From the NCBI GenBank assembly GCA_013420905.1, contig JAAXNY010000004.1, positions 1 through 64,000 of the forward strand: 64,000 nucleotides of DNA, given 5' to 3'. The notes under the pieces were generated by a model. The model had not been told where the DNA came from. It did not search any database and saw nothing but the letters and a program-made list of their open reading frames with translations. Below are positions 30,100-42,391 of this stretch, piece after piece. The position numbers and the translations under genes were made by a program. Every line of letters starts with the position of its first letter. The stretch's first letter is position 1. This DNA comes from Collybia mongolica (lineage: Eukaryota; Basidiomycota; Agaricomycetes; Agaricales; Clitocybaceae).

Positions 30100-31824
30100 T
30101 TAAAGTAGTGAATCGAGCTTAGATAACACCTCCAAGACGCCCGCGATCAGCTCAAACCCAAAGTCGTCCTGGCTCCGCATCTCCTTCCTCACGCCCTCCA
30201 GCAGCCCCGTGACTAACGCCCGCCCCTCCTGACTGGCCCTCTGTCCCCCGCTCGCAATCGACGCCTGCCGCTTCCGTCTCTTCCGGGCCTCCATCTCCGC
30301 CCCAGCCGCACCCCCGCTCCCGAAACCACCCGCCATGTCCCCTGTGCCCGCACCGAACGGCCAAATCGCAAACTCCCCGAGGATGTCGTCCGCCCGCTGG
30401 AACGCTGCCTCGCGCTCTTCATACTCGAGTCGGCCAAACGCGTTGTCGAGGACGCTGGCTGAGTATGCAGCGCATGCAAGGCATACCGCTCGCAGGACGC
30501 GGCACTGCGTTCCCTCCACGTCGAGTGCACTGGGTGGGATGGCGGAGGTAGTGGAGGTAAGGATGGATACGACGCGAGTGACGATCGACTCTTTCACGCG
30601 AGCATCGGCCACGGGGTGGGTGGCCATGTCGAAGAGCAAGAAGTTACGCTTCTCGGTGCGGAGGACGCCCTTGTCGACGAGTCCTTTTGCGAGCCGTTCA
30701 CGAACTTGTTTGAGTTGGTACCCGATTTTCATGACGTTCCAGGTTTCTCCTGGGAGATGACGTTAGTGGACATTGAGTAGAAGATGATACTCTAAGGAGA
30801 GGGGATGTTCGGAGAGTAAGATGATGGGGGCAGAAGCGAACCAAATGAGGTGTCATCAACGGAATATACGAACAAGTATTAGCTATCTGGGACTTGGGTA
30901 CAGATGTAGCAGGATCTGAAGGCAAGCGAAATGCCATGGACGAAACAGAAGTGTAGGGATCGAGGATTGAGAAACGGAGAGAAACGACCGAACAAACGAG
31001 AAAGTAAAAGGCTCACCACTCAATAAGTCCACCCAGCTATTAATGCTTAGCCTATCATGCTCCTGCGACTTGATCATCTTCAGCGCCTCGTCGAGTATTG
31101 TCTCCCCGGTCTGTCGGTCGTCGATGACCTCGATAATTCGCTCCGTGATGAGCTGATATGCCCGATTTGAGTCTTTGACGAGGGCGATCCGGCGACGGAG
31201 GGCCAGCTCGATAAGTATACACCCACGCAGGGCGTAGGAGATATTGTCGTTCCAGAATGATAGGTACCCCTTGACAAAAATACATCAGCATCCAGAATAC
31301 TATTCACAAAAAGTCAAGCAATGTAAAATGTTCTTGTTTTCCAATCCGCAGTAGTGCCGGCCGTTCCAGACGTAAACATGCTGACGACGTCGTAAATCAG
31401 ACGGCCACCTTCGCCCCATGATCACGGCGCAGGCGCAGACCCAGCTTCAGACGCCTCGAACTGGTCCAAACACAGGGTATTGCCCAGATAGTCGCAGCTC
31501 CAAATCCTGATGCCCAAGGAAAGCTACACTCACTTGTTTGTCCTTGAGCCCCAGCAGTAGGACCTCCTCCATGAGCGTCAACCGTGGAACCTTCCCACCC
31601 AGTTTATCCTCCTCATCGGCGTCTCGATCCATGTCCCGTGGGTCAAATGCGATCTTCCTTCCACCCTCTAGGGCAGACCCCGCGTGCGACGCCATGCCTT
31701 TTGATGAAGAATCGTGCTCGCTGGGCCGTCGGCTGCTGCGGTTGGTGTCGCCGTCATCATCCATACTGGTCCGAGAAGAAGATGGACCTGCGGCGCGCCG
31801 TCGGGAAAGGCCAGCAGAGGACAT
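30100..31824 (-). CDS. VPS74: Golgi PI4P effector VPS74 / GOLPH3
   Basis: A peripheral Golgi protein that binds phosphatidylinositol 4-phosphate and retains glycosyltransferases in the Golgi. Three exons: 31824-31534, 31269-31017 and 30749-30100. The introns (264 and 267 nt) have GTGAGT/GTGAGC donors and CAAG/CCAG acceptors. Splicing gives about 397 aa with no gap in the GPP34 domain. It reads [64 protein letters not shown] and [20 protein letters not shown]. The N-terminus is a Ser/Arg-rich disordered tail. The C-terminal part has an insert that is Gly-rich, then basic (ARKRRKRQ), which is longer than in yeast. The neighbours are the subtelomeric border on the left and decayed sequence on the right. 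The gene is intact. Confidence 0.95.
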
Positions 31825-32300
31825 TTTTAGCGGTTAGGTCTGAGATTTGAACCTGAAAAGACGGTGAAGGACCGAGGAGGAGGAAGGGTTAGGAACGAAA
31901 TCTGGTGATGATGGCGAGAACGACGAAATGGCTGCGCTTGGCGTTACGGCAGCAGCCGAGATTAAATCCCACGCCTATCACGGCTCTCTGTTCCAATGCA
32001 AGTGACGGCCTTCATTTCCTCTCATCCTCATCATAACGCCCACCCCGACCTACACAAAAAACGTTCGGGAATATCTGCTGGTATAAGGCTCATATACGCT
32101 GTCCCAAACTCCCCAGTTCTTTCTCATCTGGGGGCCATGTTCGACTTTAATCGCTTCGTCTTAAGCATCTGGGAGCGTTTATACCAGTACTCCTAACATT
32201 GGCGACACCTAACGAAGGCTTACTGAAAGGCAACGCTGATCTCTAGTATTCTTGTCGAACCTTAGCAGGTCTATCAGAAATAACGCAATCGTATCTCCAC
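31825..32300. other. 5' flank of VPS74 and spacer
   Basis: No gene seen. The first 150 bp are the probable leader and promoter of the minus-strand VPS74 gene. Confidence 0.4.
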
Positions 32301-33480
32301 CGCTTGACCATAGGTTCAGCATCGTCTTATAGGTGTCGGGCTCTGGGGAACACATCTACCGTTTATTCGTCTTCATCGGTGGGACACAAGGCTTACCTCA
32401 CACACCAGAAACCCATTCCACTTGCAGTCCACTGCCTCTCAATATTTCCTGACGATGTAACGCGAGGTTTCTTATCGAAATGCTTAGGGAATGGTATCCA
32501 TATGAATTTGCTTCCCCCGATCTCATTTATTGCGTAAGTTCCGTTGCATACAAAACCCCATTGTCACTTGAACTCAACCACATGCGCCTTTTGAAAACAC
32601 GACGAGCTCCCATCTCTATACCGCACGAGATGCTCACACCCGAGGATTTTAACGATACCGGATCTACTTCTGGTCTGATCTTCGAGGTGCCGCAACCTCA
32701 TAGGATCAGTCCGGACGAATGGTTTGCAGCCTCTGGCAGAGCAATGCATAATTTCCAGATACGTGCCCTTCCCCAGCAAGCCGGAACTGGGATCCAAAAT
32801 CTCCGTGCACGTTCTGAGTTCGCGGAGTTAGGTCAAGTCAAACCCATTCCTAAATTGTGGAACTTCTCTGCGTATTCGGCGAGAAAATCCTGCCGCAGAC
32901 TCTGCTGTCGTATCAAGCCCTGTTGTTCTCGTACTCGAGCCAGCGAACTCATACGGGAATAGGACGCTACCTATAGGCTCTCACCTCAACGTGTCTGCAC
33001 GTCTTAGTAAAACATAACCCTACGACGTTCGCCGCACCACGGTCTAATGCCGGACTTGGAGTAGACAATTCCGTTCCTTTTTTATTCCTTCTTATATTAC
33101 CCGTTCCTTCCATCGAGTACAGCTAGGCCATCAACTCGCAAGTTCGAGGCTCTTTTATGTTTACCCAAGTAACATTGACTTTCGCTCTCCTACTGGCACT
33201 CGAAATATCAATGTCGACCGCGCTGACGACGATCTCCTCACCACGATCCTTGAGAAGATGTTGGCCCGTCACTTGACGGAAGGTATAATCGACCTCGACG
33301 TCGTATGCGACGGCGTCCCCACATAATATTCCAATGATAAAGTCCCAATACTACCACGTTTCCGGCCCACATATTTCATATCTCAAGTTCTCACCCCGTC
33401 CTCGTGTCTACTCGTCGTCGGTTTATATGGAACCTTCTGGCCCGATACTGCACTCTGCTACCCCAGAACAATGCGCGTCA
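32301..33480 (+). pseudogene. Decayed coding sequence, unknown
   Basis: Two coding-looking stretches lie in one direction. One is at 32480-32962 (for example FDDTGSTSG-like and GLIFEVPQPHRISPDEWFAA). The other is at about 33160-33325, reading FRSPTGTRNINVDRADDDLL to a stop. Neither has a clear start, and frames shift between them. I recognise no family. It may be an old orphan gene. Confidence 0.3.
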
Positions 33481-36400
33481 CCATGAGACCGCCACCCCAA
33501 TTGAACTCTCCTGGCTGATTCTTAGGTAAGTTGAACAGCGGACCTACTTGTCAGAAAATCAAACTACCAAGCTATGCGACTGAGAAGCATGATATCACTC
33601 AACGTTCACGTACCTCAAGGATCTCAAGTCTGGCGAAATCTTTCCGCTCGAACAATAACCAAGGTGAGTGCTTTGATCGCCATTTCGAAGTGCTGTTCCT
33701 TCGATTACTGACTACTTGTATCGTCCTTCCAGCCGGTTTGAGATCGTGACTGAGGACTATTAATAAGTTAGCAAAGAGCGGCGAACGTAGACTGGAAATG
33801 AAAACGGCAGGACGAAATTTAAATTCTCGTAGTGCGTAACCAGAGGTGTGGGAGGCAGAAATGATAGTCAGAACCGGTATTCATCGAATTTATATCGCTT
33901 GACTCAGATCTCTTACTTCTCTGTTTTAGAATAAATTATAATACTACAAGGCTTTGACCCAGGCAATTGGAATGCATGGGTGTCGCCCCTTTGCCCTTGG
34001 CGACCTTCGTCAATATAGGGGAAGGTTTGAATACGGATCGCTGCCGGAAATTGTATCCTCTTACAGACTGTTGCTCGTCGCTGCGATTGGCATTTTATAC
34101 AAGGCGGGACTTCGAGCTATTATCTATGTTGATTTGAGGCTGTGGCAAAGGTAAGCGTATACATAACAAATTATAATTAGGCACCCATGTAATGAATCCG
34201 TTATACATTAGGTCCAGAAAGCTGGCGTCACTAATCACTGTCGGCAGTACCCACCTGGTCTACGAATGACAGGAAATTTATATAAAGTTGCGTGGAGTCG
34301 GTAGAGCATGGGACCAGCTTTGCATTACTTCAGCCGTTTATCCCAAAACGTGATAAAGGGTTTGTCAACTCCGTGAACCTCCATGGCATATGTTATTTCT
34401 CAAAGGATTATATTTCACTTTTCAAGGCCAGCTCACATGCATACAATCTGCGGTTAGGAACAAACCACAAATATCGAACAATTCGCTCTCTGAAGGCGCT
34501 CAAAATGAGCCCCTTGAAAACTCCGAAAAGGATATCGCCTATTGTGACTAGGGTGTCAAGGCCACCATTGACCAGCGTCAGCATTTCTCTGCGTAGATGA
34601 CCACGCCTTCGCAGGATCGCTTGTGATATTTCCTATCCCTGGGTGTCGATCGTCTTTTTCTTATCTTGTATAGGTAGAGACGGTATCCCTGTGGTCCTAC
34701 CACAATAACCAGAAGATAGTATGCTGTGGACCATCATTCTGACCTGTTCTTGTTGAGGACACATCACGTTTAGGATGGTGGGACCGTGGGCGAACAGAAA
34801 TGTCTCGATACCCCCTCCGGAAAAGACAAGCGCTGTTGTCTGGGAAATTATCTGTTCCCTGCTTCGGGAAGTGCTTTCGCGCCATAATTGTCCGGTCGCA
34901 CTGTCTGGTCGACAGCACAATTGTTCCGATTTGCCTACGGGCTCGTCGCATTCAAGCACGGCTCCCGGCATTCATAGATCGAAAAATCGGCACGCTTCAG
35001 CCTTCCTTGTTGCACAAGCCACATTGGGATCGCTTCCACGTTTAGAATCTTTCAGGTTGGCTTGTTCCGTCCAACAGGGTTATCTCCACTATTTACAACT
35101 TTATCTCTTCATCCCGCCCCAACTATCCGTATAATGCCACTTTCCCTTGATTTCGACAGAGAGTCTTTCGTAGGGCCCTTGGTTTACCTTCATGGTACGA
35201 CTTTCAAGGTTCGAGGAACTCACGGAATCTAGAGTGGTCGGGGGCACCCACGTCCCTTATCGCTCGATCTGGATATACGCTCGAGGCCTTATTACATAGT
35301 CAACGCACCCGACCCCTCCGCCGACATCAACCCTGCCCACGAATTCCTGCCTCTCGTACATGTATTTCCGCGCGCCAGGTCTTTTGACGTCTCAAAAGCA
35401 TTCCGTATTCTACACGTCTTTCATCCAAAATCCCACATCGAGCGCCTAGGTCGTTGCGCCAGATGAAACGGTTTCCTTCCTGAAACAATCTATGGAACTA
35501 TCGACCGTGCAACCCAACGTTTCAAAGTCTTTGTGCACTGGTTTTACATCCTGATTTCGAGGTAGCATGGACCGTGGTATTTAAGTTCTACCATGACGAC
35601 GATACGATGGGTAAAGGCGATTACTCCGTATGCAATGAACCGTTGCTAGGCCTCTCCGCTGGAGGCTTAGAGAGTTTCTTTGACCTTCTTAATGACAGAG
35701 AATTCCTCAAACGAGAATAGATAGCGTCATAAACCAACCGTTATCCAGTTCAAAAGTAAGACAGCAAGCTATTTAGCCACGACTTATGTTACAAGAACGC
35801 TGGCTAATTTTCGACAAATGGACCTATTAGCTACGTCCATGAGGTATTTAATGAAGTTGGAACCATCCCGTTAAGCATGAGTAAAAGGAAATTTAGAAAG
35901 AAAGAATAAGGCGTGTAGTGGGGAACGAGGAGCACGACAGGATCCGAACACAACTCAGCGAGTGCAGGGCCAGGTCAATAGCTGTGTGCAAGGATGACGA
36001 AAAACAGTCGACCGCAGCTAAAACGCGCTCCTCACAACAACGCACATGGACCAAAAAAAGCAAATCAATAAAAAAAAGCGGAGCCAGTAAGTACTAAAGT
36101 GTATAGTGTATGTGAACGACAAAGACCAGAATGTAAAAAAAAAACAAAAAATTGTCACATCACGGATTAGCAAATTTATAAGAAAAGAGAAGAAAGGAGA
36201 GGACGGTGGTGCGTGAGTGTTATAATTGTATTCTGTTGCGGCTATATTTTGTTCGTGGCGACAACGTGCAGTGGGATTGTTGCATGAGGGACGGGGGTGC
36301 GCAGAGCGCTCGACGCAGAGATGGTGAGAGACCATGACGTCGGGGAGGTTGGAGTACATGGGGAGAGGATACGGGATGGGTATGAAGAAATAAGAACAGA

Positions 36401-36565
36401 ATAAAGAAGACAAGAATCGGGACAGGCGGGAGAGAAAGAGAGCGAGAGATGAGCGTGAGTGGATATATAAATGCAAGAGATATAAAGACATTAGTTCGCG
36501 TCTGAGCCGGCATGGGTATCAGGATCCGGGCCTGTCGAGCGGGCAGGCGTGTATGCACACGCCGC
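33481..36565. other. Long spacer, partly decayed coding sequence
   Basis: Short ORFs (33954-34154, 34292-34600, minus 34633-34971) show no domain or conserved motif. A coding-like stretch near 35120-35560 is broken by many frame changes. I see no RNA gene or repeat of note. The last 400 bp are the 3' flank of the G-alpha gene. Confidence 0.35.
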
Positions 36566-38463
36566 TTACAGCAACCCGCACTCCCGCAGATGCAGTTGCA
36601 GGAGGATATCCTGGATCGCGCTGAGCACGACTATGCAGGAATAGGCGTCAGTGGCGACGACGACGACGGGGAAATGGGATAGGCTTACACTTGATCTGTT
36701 GAGTATCCGTCGCACACGTATAATGTGCGTAAATTTGCTTCGTGGCTGCGCTCTGGTTAAGAGAGACGAACCTGGATACAAAAGAGGTTAGTACATATCA
36801 AGGGATATGCTGAGACGAAAAAGGAAAGGCGAATATAATTAGCATAACCGGGTCAGGTCACATCAACTCCACCATGGCACCAATCCTTGTTTCCATAGCT
36901 CCTCATCTCCCAATCGAACAACCAACAGGGCCTTACCACCTCGACAACGGGCTAACACCTACTGTCGCCTGGGACCTAGATGACAGTGACGAGGGACAGC
37001 CCCATCGCAAATAACGCGCTCCGGACATGGCTCGGAACGGCTCAGGCTCCAGCTCGGCACCGGGTAATGTATACACGGCCACCTGAAACGAAACCTTCTG
37101 GGACGAAATCATCGACAACACAGTGCCATAAAGTGCGATCGGCAGGAACCACAAAAGGAAACAGCCAAAGAACGAGGCGAAGAAAGAAAAAAAAAAGAAA
37201 AAGAAAAAAAATGCAGAACTTTGAAACTCACCGGTGCAGAAGATACTCGCAGGCAGCATCGTAATTGTCGCCTCCGTTGAAGTCGGGGAAATAGTCACCC
37301 AGCGGCGAACGCGGGAGCTTTTCAGCGAAGAGATCAATTTTGTTCAAAAACAGGATCTGCGGGCGGGGATGGGTAGATCAGCAAAATTGAAGTGGGTCAA
37401 GATAAGCATCAACTCACGATTGACGTCTTGACAAACCACCTCGAATTACAGATCGAGTCAAACAGCGTCAGCGCCTCTTGCATACGATTCTACACGGGGG
37501 TCCCAACGTGAGTCCAGCGATCGTGCGCATGATTGGAGCAAGAAAGGGTGACGTACCACACTCTCGTCCTCATACAACATCTGGTCATACTCGCTCAAAC
37601 TGACAAGGAACACCAGCGCCGTCACGTTCTCGAAACAATGAATCCACTTCTTCCGTTCACTCCTCTGCCCACCCACGTCAAACAGCTTGTACGTCAGCTC
37701 ACCGACTTTAAACGTCGTCTCGGTGATACCAGTCGTCTTCACCCGCGAGCGCAAAATATCCTGGTCCGTGGGTAGGTACCCGGGCGCAGCCATGCGGTCT
37801 ATCGAGCCGAAGTAGTAGATGGCGCTGTCGTTGAGCTGGAACTCGCGCGAACGGCGCACCGCCTCCTTGATGCCCGGATCCCGCCACAGGGAGCGAATGG
37901 CGTCGGTAACATCCCGCGGGAGGACATCGGCCTCGATTTGCGGGGGGAGAGAGAGGATGGTGGCGCGGCGTGCGTCGTTTTGCGGGGAGAGGGAGATGTC
38001 GAGCTGGGGTAGCGCTTCTAGGATGGCGCTACGGGGATATATTAGAGTTTGTTAGCACATCAGTCATGATAGAGATGCACCGCATGGACTGGATCGTATT
38101 TGAGAAGATGATTTCTTTATAAGAATCACGTTCACTGTCGTTGTAGCCGCCGTGATGGATCAGCTTCATCTGTTTCAACACCGTCGACTACACACAAAAA
38201 TGAAATTAACTCGAAGGATAATGGAGAGTATATGCTTGCAACACACCTTGCCAGACTCTCCAGCACCAAGTAGCAACATCTTAATCTCGTTCTTGGCCAT
38301 CATGCGGTCGCGCTTGAGCTGTGTCTCAATCTCGTCGTTGCCTGAAAAGCAGCAGAGGCTATGTCAGTGCCAGTGCCAGCGAAAGGGGTTCTGCAACCGC
38401 CAAGGTATCAGACTTACGAGCTTTCGCCTCATCGTCAACACCAGTCGACTGTACACAACCCAT
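36566..38463 (-). CDS. Heterotrimeric G-protein alpha subunit, group I
   Basis: A membrane-anchored GTPase switch that couples pheromone or nutrient receptors to effectors. Eight exons were reconstructed: 38463-38418, 38341-38247, 38187-38081, 38028-37557, 37489-37418, 37356-37232, 36771-36689 and 36630-36566. They total 1065 nt, or 354 aa, the normal family length. All boxes are present: P-loop GAGESGK; switch [13 protein letters not shown] with the catalytic Arg; switch [18 protein letters not shown]; and TCATDT. The N-terminus MGCVQST has the myristoylated Gly2, Cys3 for palmitoylation and Ser6. The C-terminus ECGLL keeps the Cys at position -4, the pertussis-toxin-type site. The intron before exon 7 is unusually long (460 nt) and holds an A/G-rich microsatellite. 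All frames join without a break. Confidence 0.97.
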
Positions 38464-40845
38464 TGCTGTCGTTCGTGAGTTAGGAGGTAAGGAGCGTTGT
38501 GGGTGTCGTCTTTTGGCTGTTCTTTGTTCTTCGTCTGCTCTACAAGTGTGATACCAGTGCCGTCCTCAACAAAGAGCGACAGACGAGGAGGGAGCAGGGG
38601 ATTAAGAACAGCGAGGAGAAGGGGGAGATGGTTGGGGAGCGATTCGACGGGAGGGGGGTAAACGAGAGAAAGTCTGACAAACCTTCCAAATGCCGTGGTT
38701 ACGGATCTGTCACGCCGTCACCCCCATCCCGAACCGGAAAAAAAAATTACAAGGTTGGATCGCTTATGTCAGCGAGCCGTTGTGAGCCGAGCCCCTTGGC
38801 AGTTTGCCGTACCTCCGATACTCGGATTTCGCTTTTAGGATACTAATAGAACCACAAGTTTGAACAGCAACGATGATGAATAACAAGTTTCCCTTTGCTC
38901 CTACCAACGCTCTAAAACCAGCTTTCAAGCTTACTCATCTTTTCGAGGGTCTGGATAGTATGGTTCATGGATCTGCACCCGGTCATGTTAAGAAAAGAAA
39001 GTGAGAAATGATGCTCCTAAATGTCCGGCTCAATGCCAAGTCCGGACTGTACCTGATGACTGCCTCCATTTCCCAGTCGCTGTACGTTCCTCGCAGAAAA
39101 CGGCCAGGCCCACACTGTCGACAAAAGTCTGTTGAGTCATCACGTTGGTACTGGGAACGGGTCTCATCGCTTCAACTGTCATAGCTCACGCGCCGCTTCC
39201 ACCCAAGAGATGCTCACCCAACCTTCCAAGCACAAAGCCTCGGCATTTCACATCGTGCGTCGGTTCATTATAATTTTAGTGCCCGACTGAACCCCAACTA
39301 GACACCGCACCGCTAATCGTGATACCCCATCATCCATCAACTCGGGGATCATCAAATATCACACCTGCCACCTCATGTCATACTGTCCACTCTAATCAGC
39401 CTCTCAATCCAGCACTTGAATGTCTGCGGCCCCGAATTCCAGGTCACAGAGCCAATCGCACGACCTGTTTGCCCTGGAACGTGCCCCGAGCTCTCGGACG
39501 TTCGAACTTTGGGCCTTCAGGCTCGAGGGACCTTTCGAGTCCTCGCAACCCTACAGAACTTCCCTGTCTACCGTTCATGTATCAGGGCGCTCGCGAATCC
39601 CCGAATTAATGACAGAACGACTACGTGTGGCCTCGTACTGTCATAACAACTGACCACCCACCAAAAACCCCCTGTAAGCGTCCCCCTGTCCACCGTTCAC
39701 GTTCAATGTATGTAATCGCTCGCCAATCCTCGAATTAACAACGGAACGACTACGTGGAGCCTCATACCACCATAATAATTCCATTTCTTGCCCCTCTAAC
39801 ATCCATTAAACACCCCTCCAGGCGTCCCGCACTTCAGCTTTTTGTCCCGTCGAAGCCCACACCGCACGAGCCGAACAACAAATACAACGTTCCAACAAAA
39901 AGAACCCCGCACAACCTGATAAAATTTCGCTTCATTCCGATTATAGCCTCCTGATTTGCTGGAACGAACAGATTGGCCAATACGAAGGCCGAAATCCATC
40001 ACATCTTCGAAGAAATTTGATTCATCTCATCCGCGACAGAGTTCTTATGGGCGCTTCCTACATACACTTCGGGCGTTCGACTACCTCCCGAAGAAGAACC
40101 AAAGAAAGGGGTCTTCGTGTTCTTAGATGCCGTCACTCGGTAGTTTCGAGCCCGGGGTGTGGTTCGTCCTCCGGAACGCGCCTGTTCGTGGTTAGCGATT
40201 AACACTCAACGATCCATGATTCTCGTTTTGTTGCTAGTGGGGGGCTCAGTCAATGGTATTTTTGAGCACAGCTCGTGAATTAAGAGGGCCCCCCTACTAC
40301 AGGAAATTCTGGTATGATTAGGCACCGCCTATCGGCACGAACGAACCACTGGAGTATCTTCGAACGCCTGGACGTTTCTTCTACTTGCTAGATCATCGCA
40401 TGGGTTATACCAAGCGCCCACGGCTTCATTTCGTACTAAAATTCCCCTATGCCCATGAGCGCCTCTGAAACCCCATTACTAGACAGATTCGGACTAGTCG
40501 AAAGCTGAACGTCCACGAGCGTTCAATTCCAAGCGCCGAACGAGGATAGGTCGCTGACCGCCGGTATCTTCCCTTTCTCGACTGTTTCCCCACATCCCCC
40601 GCTGGTGACCCCCTCTTTTCATAATGGGTGTGGAGGATTCCGGGGGACGGACTGTCGTTAACCCTGGACGCAAGCTAATCTGCCGTAACGTCATTGTATG
40701 AACGTTCTGCAGGGTCCTGCTATCGCCTGACCGAACAAACGAAGAATCAAAATGAAGCTACGCATCCTGAGCTTTACGCCTATCTGCTATAAACGACCCT
40801 ATGGTATACTATTCCTAAAAGGTCTACACGCCGGGTACGACTCTC
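38464..40845. other. Spacer between the G-alpha gene and the next gene
   Basis: No supported gene. It contains the G-alpha promoter side and, at about 39565-39785, a diverged direct repeat of about 115 bp built on CCGAATTAATGACAGAACGA and its relative. A small plus-strand ORF at 40846-41121 has no recognisable features. Confidence 0.4.
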
Positions 40846-41130
40846 ATGTCTTCCTTTGACGACGATCCCCAAGTCAATCTTCAAGATGGGGATTTCAATT
40901 ATAGGTTTGGTTTACAAGGTCGACAAGTCGAAAAATCGCAATTTCATTCTTATCGTCGCCAACCGATTCAAATGGACTTGGACCGTGATATAGTCAAATA
41001 CATGAATAGCAGGACATACCGCCCACACCGAGGAATGTGTTCTTCATTGCAAGCACCGAGCCTCGGCGCCGAAATCGACATATCAAACTCTTTGCTCAAC
41101 ATCTCCGAGTACAGCCGGTAACCGTACACA

Positions 41131-42391
41131 CTAGAATTCATTTTCATAATCCAAGGGTAAGTGTCCGAAGGGTGGCGTATCAGTCGCACCCCCCAGACCT
41201 TGCAACATTTCAGCGTTCCACTCAGGTCGACTTTCGAATACCGGCTTCAGGTCGGCGAAGGATTCAACGAATGATCTCCATACTGCTTCTACCTCTGCGT
41301 CATTGGAGGGATCTATTTTTAAGGCGTCTATTGAACAGCCGGTCATGAAACCTCTCATTCCTGAAAAGAGAGTTAAAGTCTCGCAAATAACAAACAAATG
41401 GGCGCTGACTCGATGAGCTCGTCCGCGGATGTACGGTTCGCTGTATCATTCCCTTCCCTGCACTTAACCAAATGCCCTCCAGGATGGATTTGTAACTCTC
41501 TATTGTCGTCGCTTCTGCCGGATACCAACATGCCATTTTCTCAAATTCGTTGGCTTTCTCCTGTGCCAGCCTGATATCTTCTATGCGCGGAGGTCGGCCA
41601 TAGTTGATGAGGCCTTGAGAACAACAAATTTTAGCAAGAATCAATTCAATCGAGCAAGGCGTACTGTCGATCGCATCACTTGCACTTTTACGGTACTGAG
41701 GTATTTCGGTTTCGTTGACTCGATCCCAGGCCTCGTAGGATCGTTTCCACCATATTTCCACTATACTTTTGATGTAATCATACGTCTCGTCCCTACAAAA
41801 CGTCAGGTCCACTCCCTCGTAAGTCACCCCGGGTCCAAAGATGTCTATCCCGATAATGGTGGTATATGCCAAGACATCCGGGATGTCACGCATCATGCGG
41901 ACAACACCCGTCATGTACATCAATTGCACTGGATGAACCCCAGCGAACGTGTAAAGCTTCGTGATTGCACTGTGCAGGCGGTGTTTAATTTTGGCGCGGA
42001 ACCAACGTCTCCAGACTTTCCTTCCAACCTCCTCCGCACCACCTTTTTGATCGATGAACCGAAGCTTCTTCGCCTCAGGTTGCACCCGCAACCTGTGGAC
42101 GAACCTTAGGAAGGCCCGCATCCGGGACAGTGTCAAACCTAATGGGACACGCGTAGACCTCGGCGAACTTTCAGCTGGCAAAGACTCATCATAGACAAAG
42201 GGAGGTTTGACAGTTATTCCAATTCTTGCAAGGCGGTCTGGGTGGTCCCAAGTACGGGTTGAGTTGATGGGGCATTTTTTTTCGAGCAAGAAAAGGATGA
42301 CAGATGAGTATCTCGCTTCCATGTTCGAGGCTTCTGTGATAGTGCGCTTTAAGTCGGATAAGTAAGGAGTGTTGCTAGAGCAAAGTAGCAA
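41131..42391 (-). CDS. Unknown protein, two exons, about 403 aa
   Basis: Exon 1 is 42391-41410. A 49 nt intron (41409-41361, GTCAGC..TTTTCAG) is removed, and exon 2 runs 41360-41131 to the stop after LPLDYENEF. Splicing shifts the frame correctly (..SSSR-MRGFMTGCSIDALK..). The protein is globular, rich in aromatic and basic residues, with no signal peptide or membrane segment. A repeated Trp-rich pattern (KVWRRWFRAKIKHR, EIWWKRSYEAW) is visible. I recognise no domain. The ATG at 42391 is the first in frame, but an upstream exon cannot be excluded. Confidence 0.6.

Noticed and set aside
30335..30760. Plus-strand ORF of 141 aa
   Set aside because: It is antisense to exon 3 of VPS74 and has no family features.
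34291..34316. GAGTCGGTAGAGCATGGGAC, like the D-arm region of a tRNA
   Set aside because: Only the first part resembles a tRNA. No anticodon or T arm follows.
36018..36491. Minus-strand 157 aa ORF rich in Phe/Leu/Ser
   Set aside because: It lies in low-complexity sequence in the 3' flank of the G-alpha gene, and no start or domain supports it.
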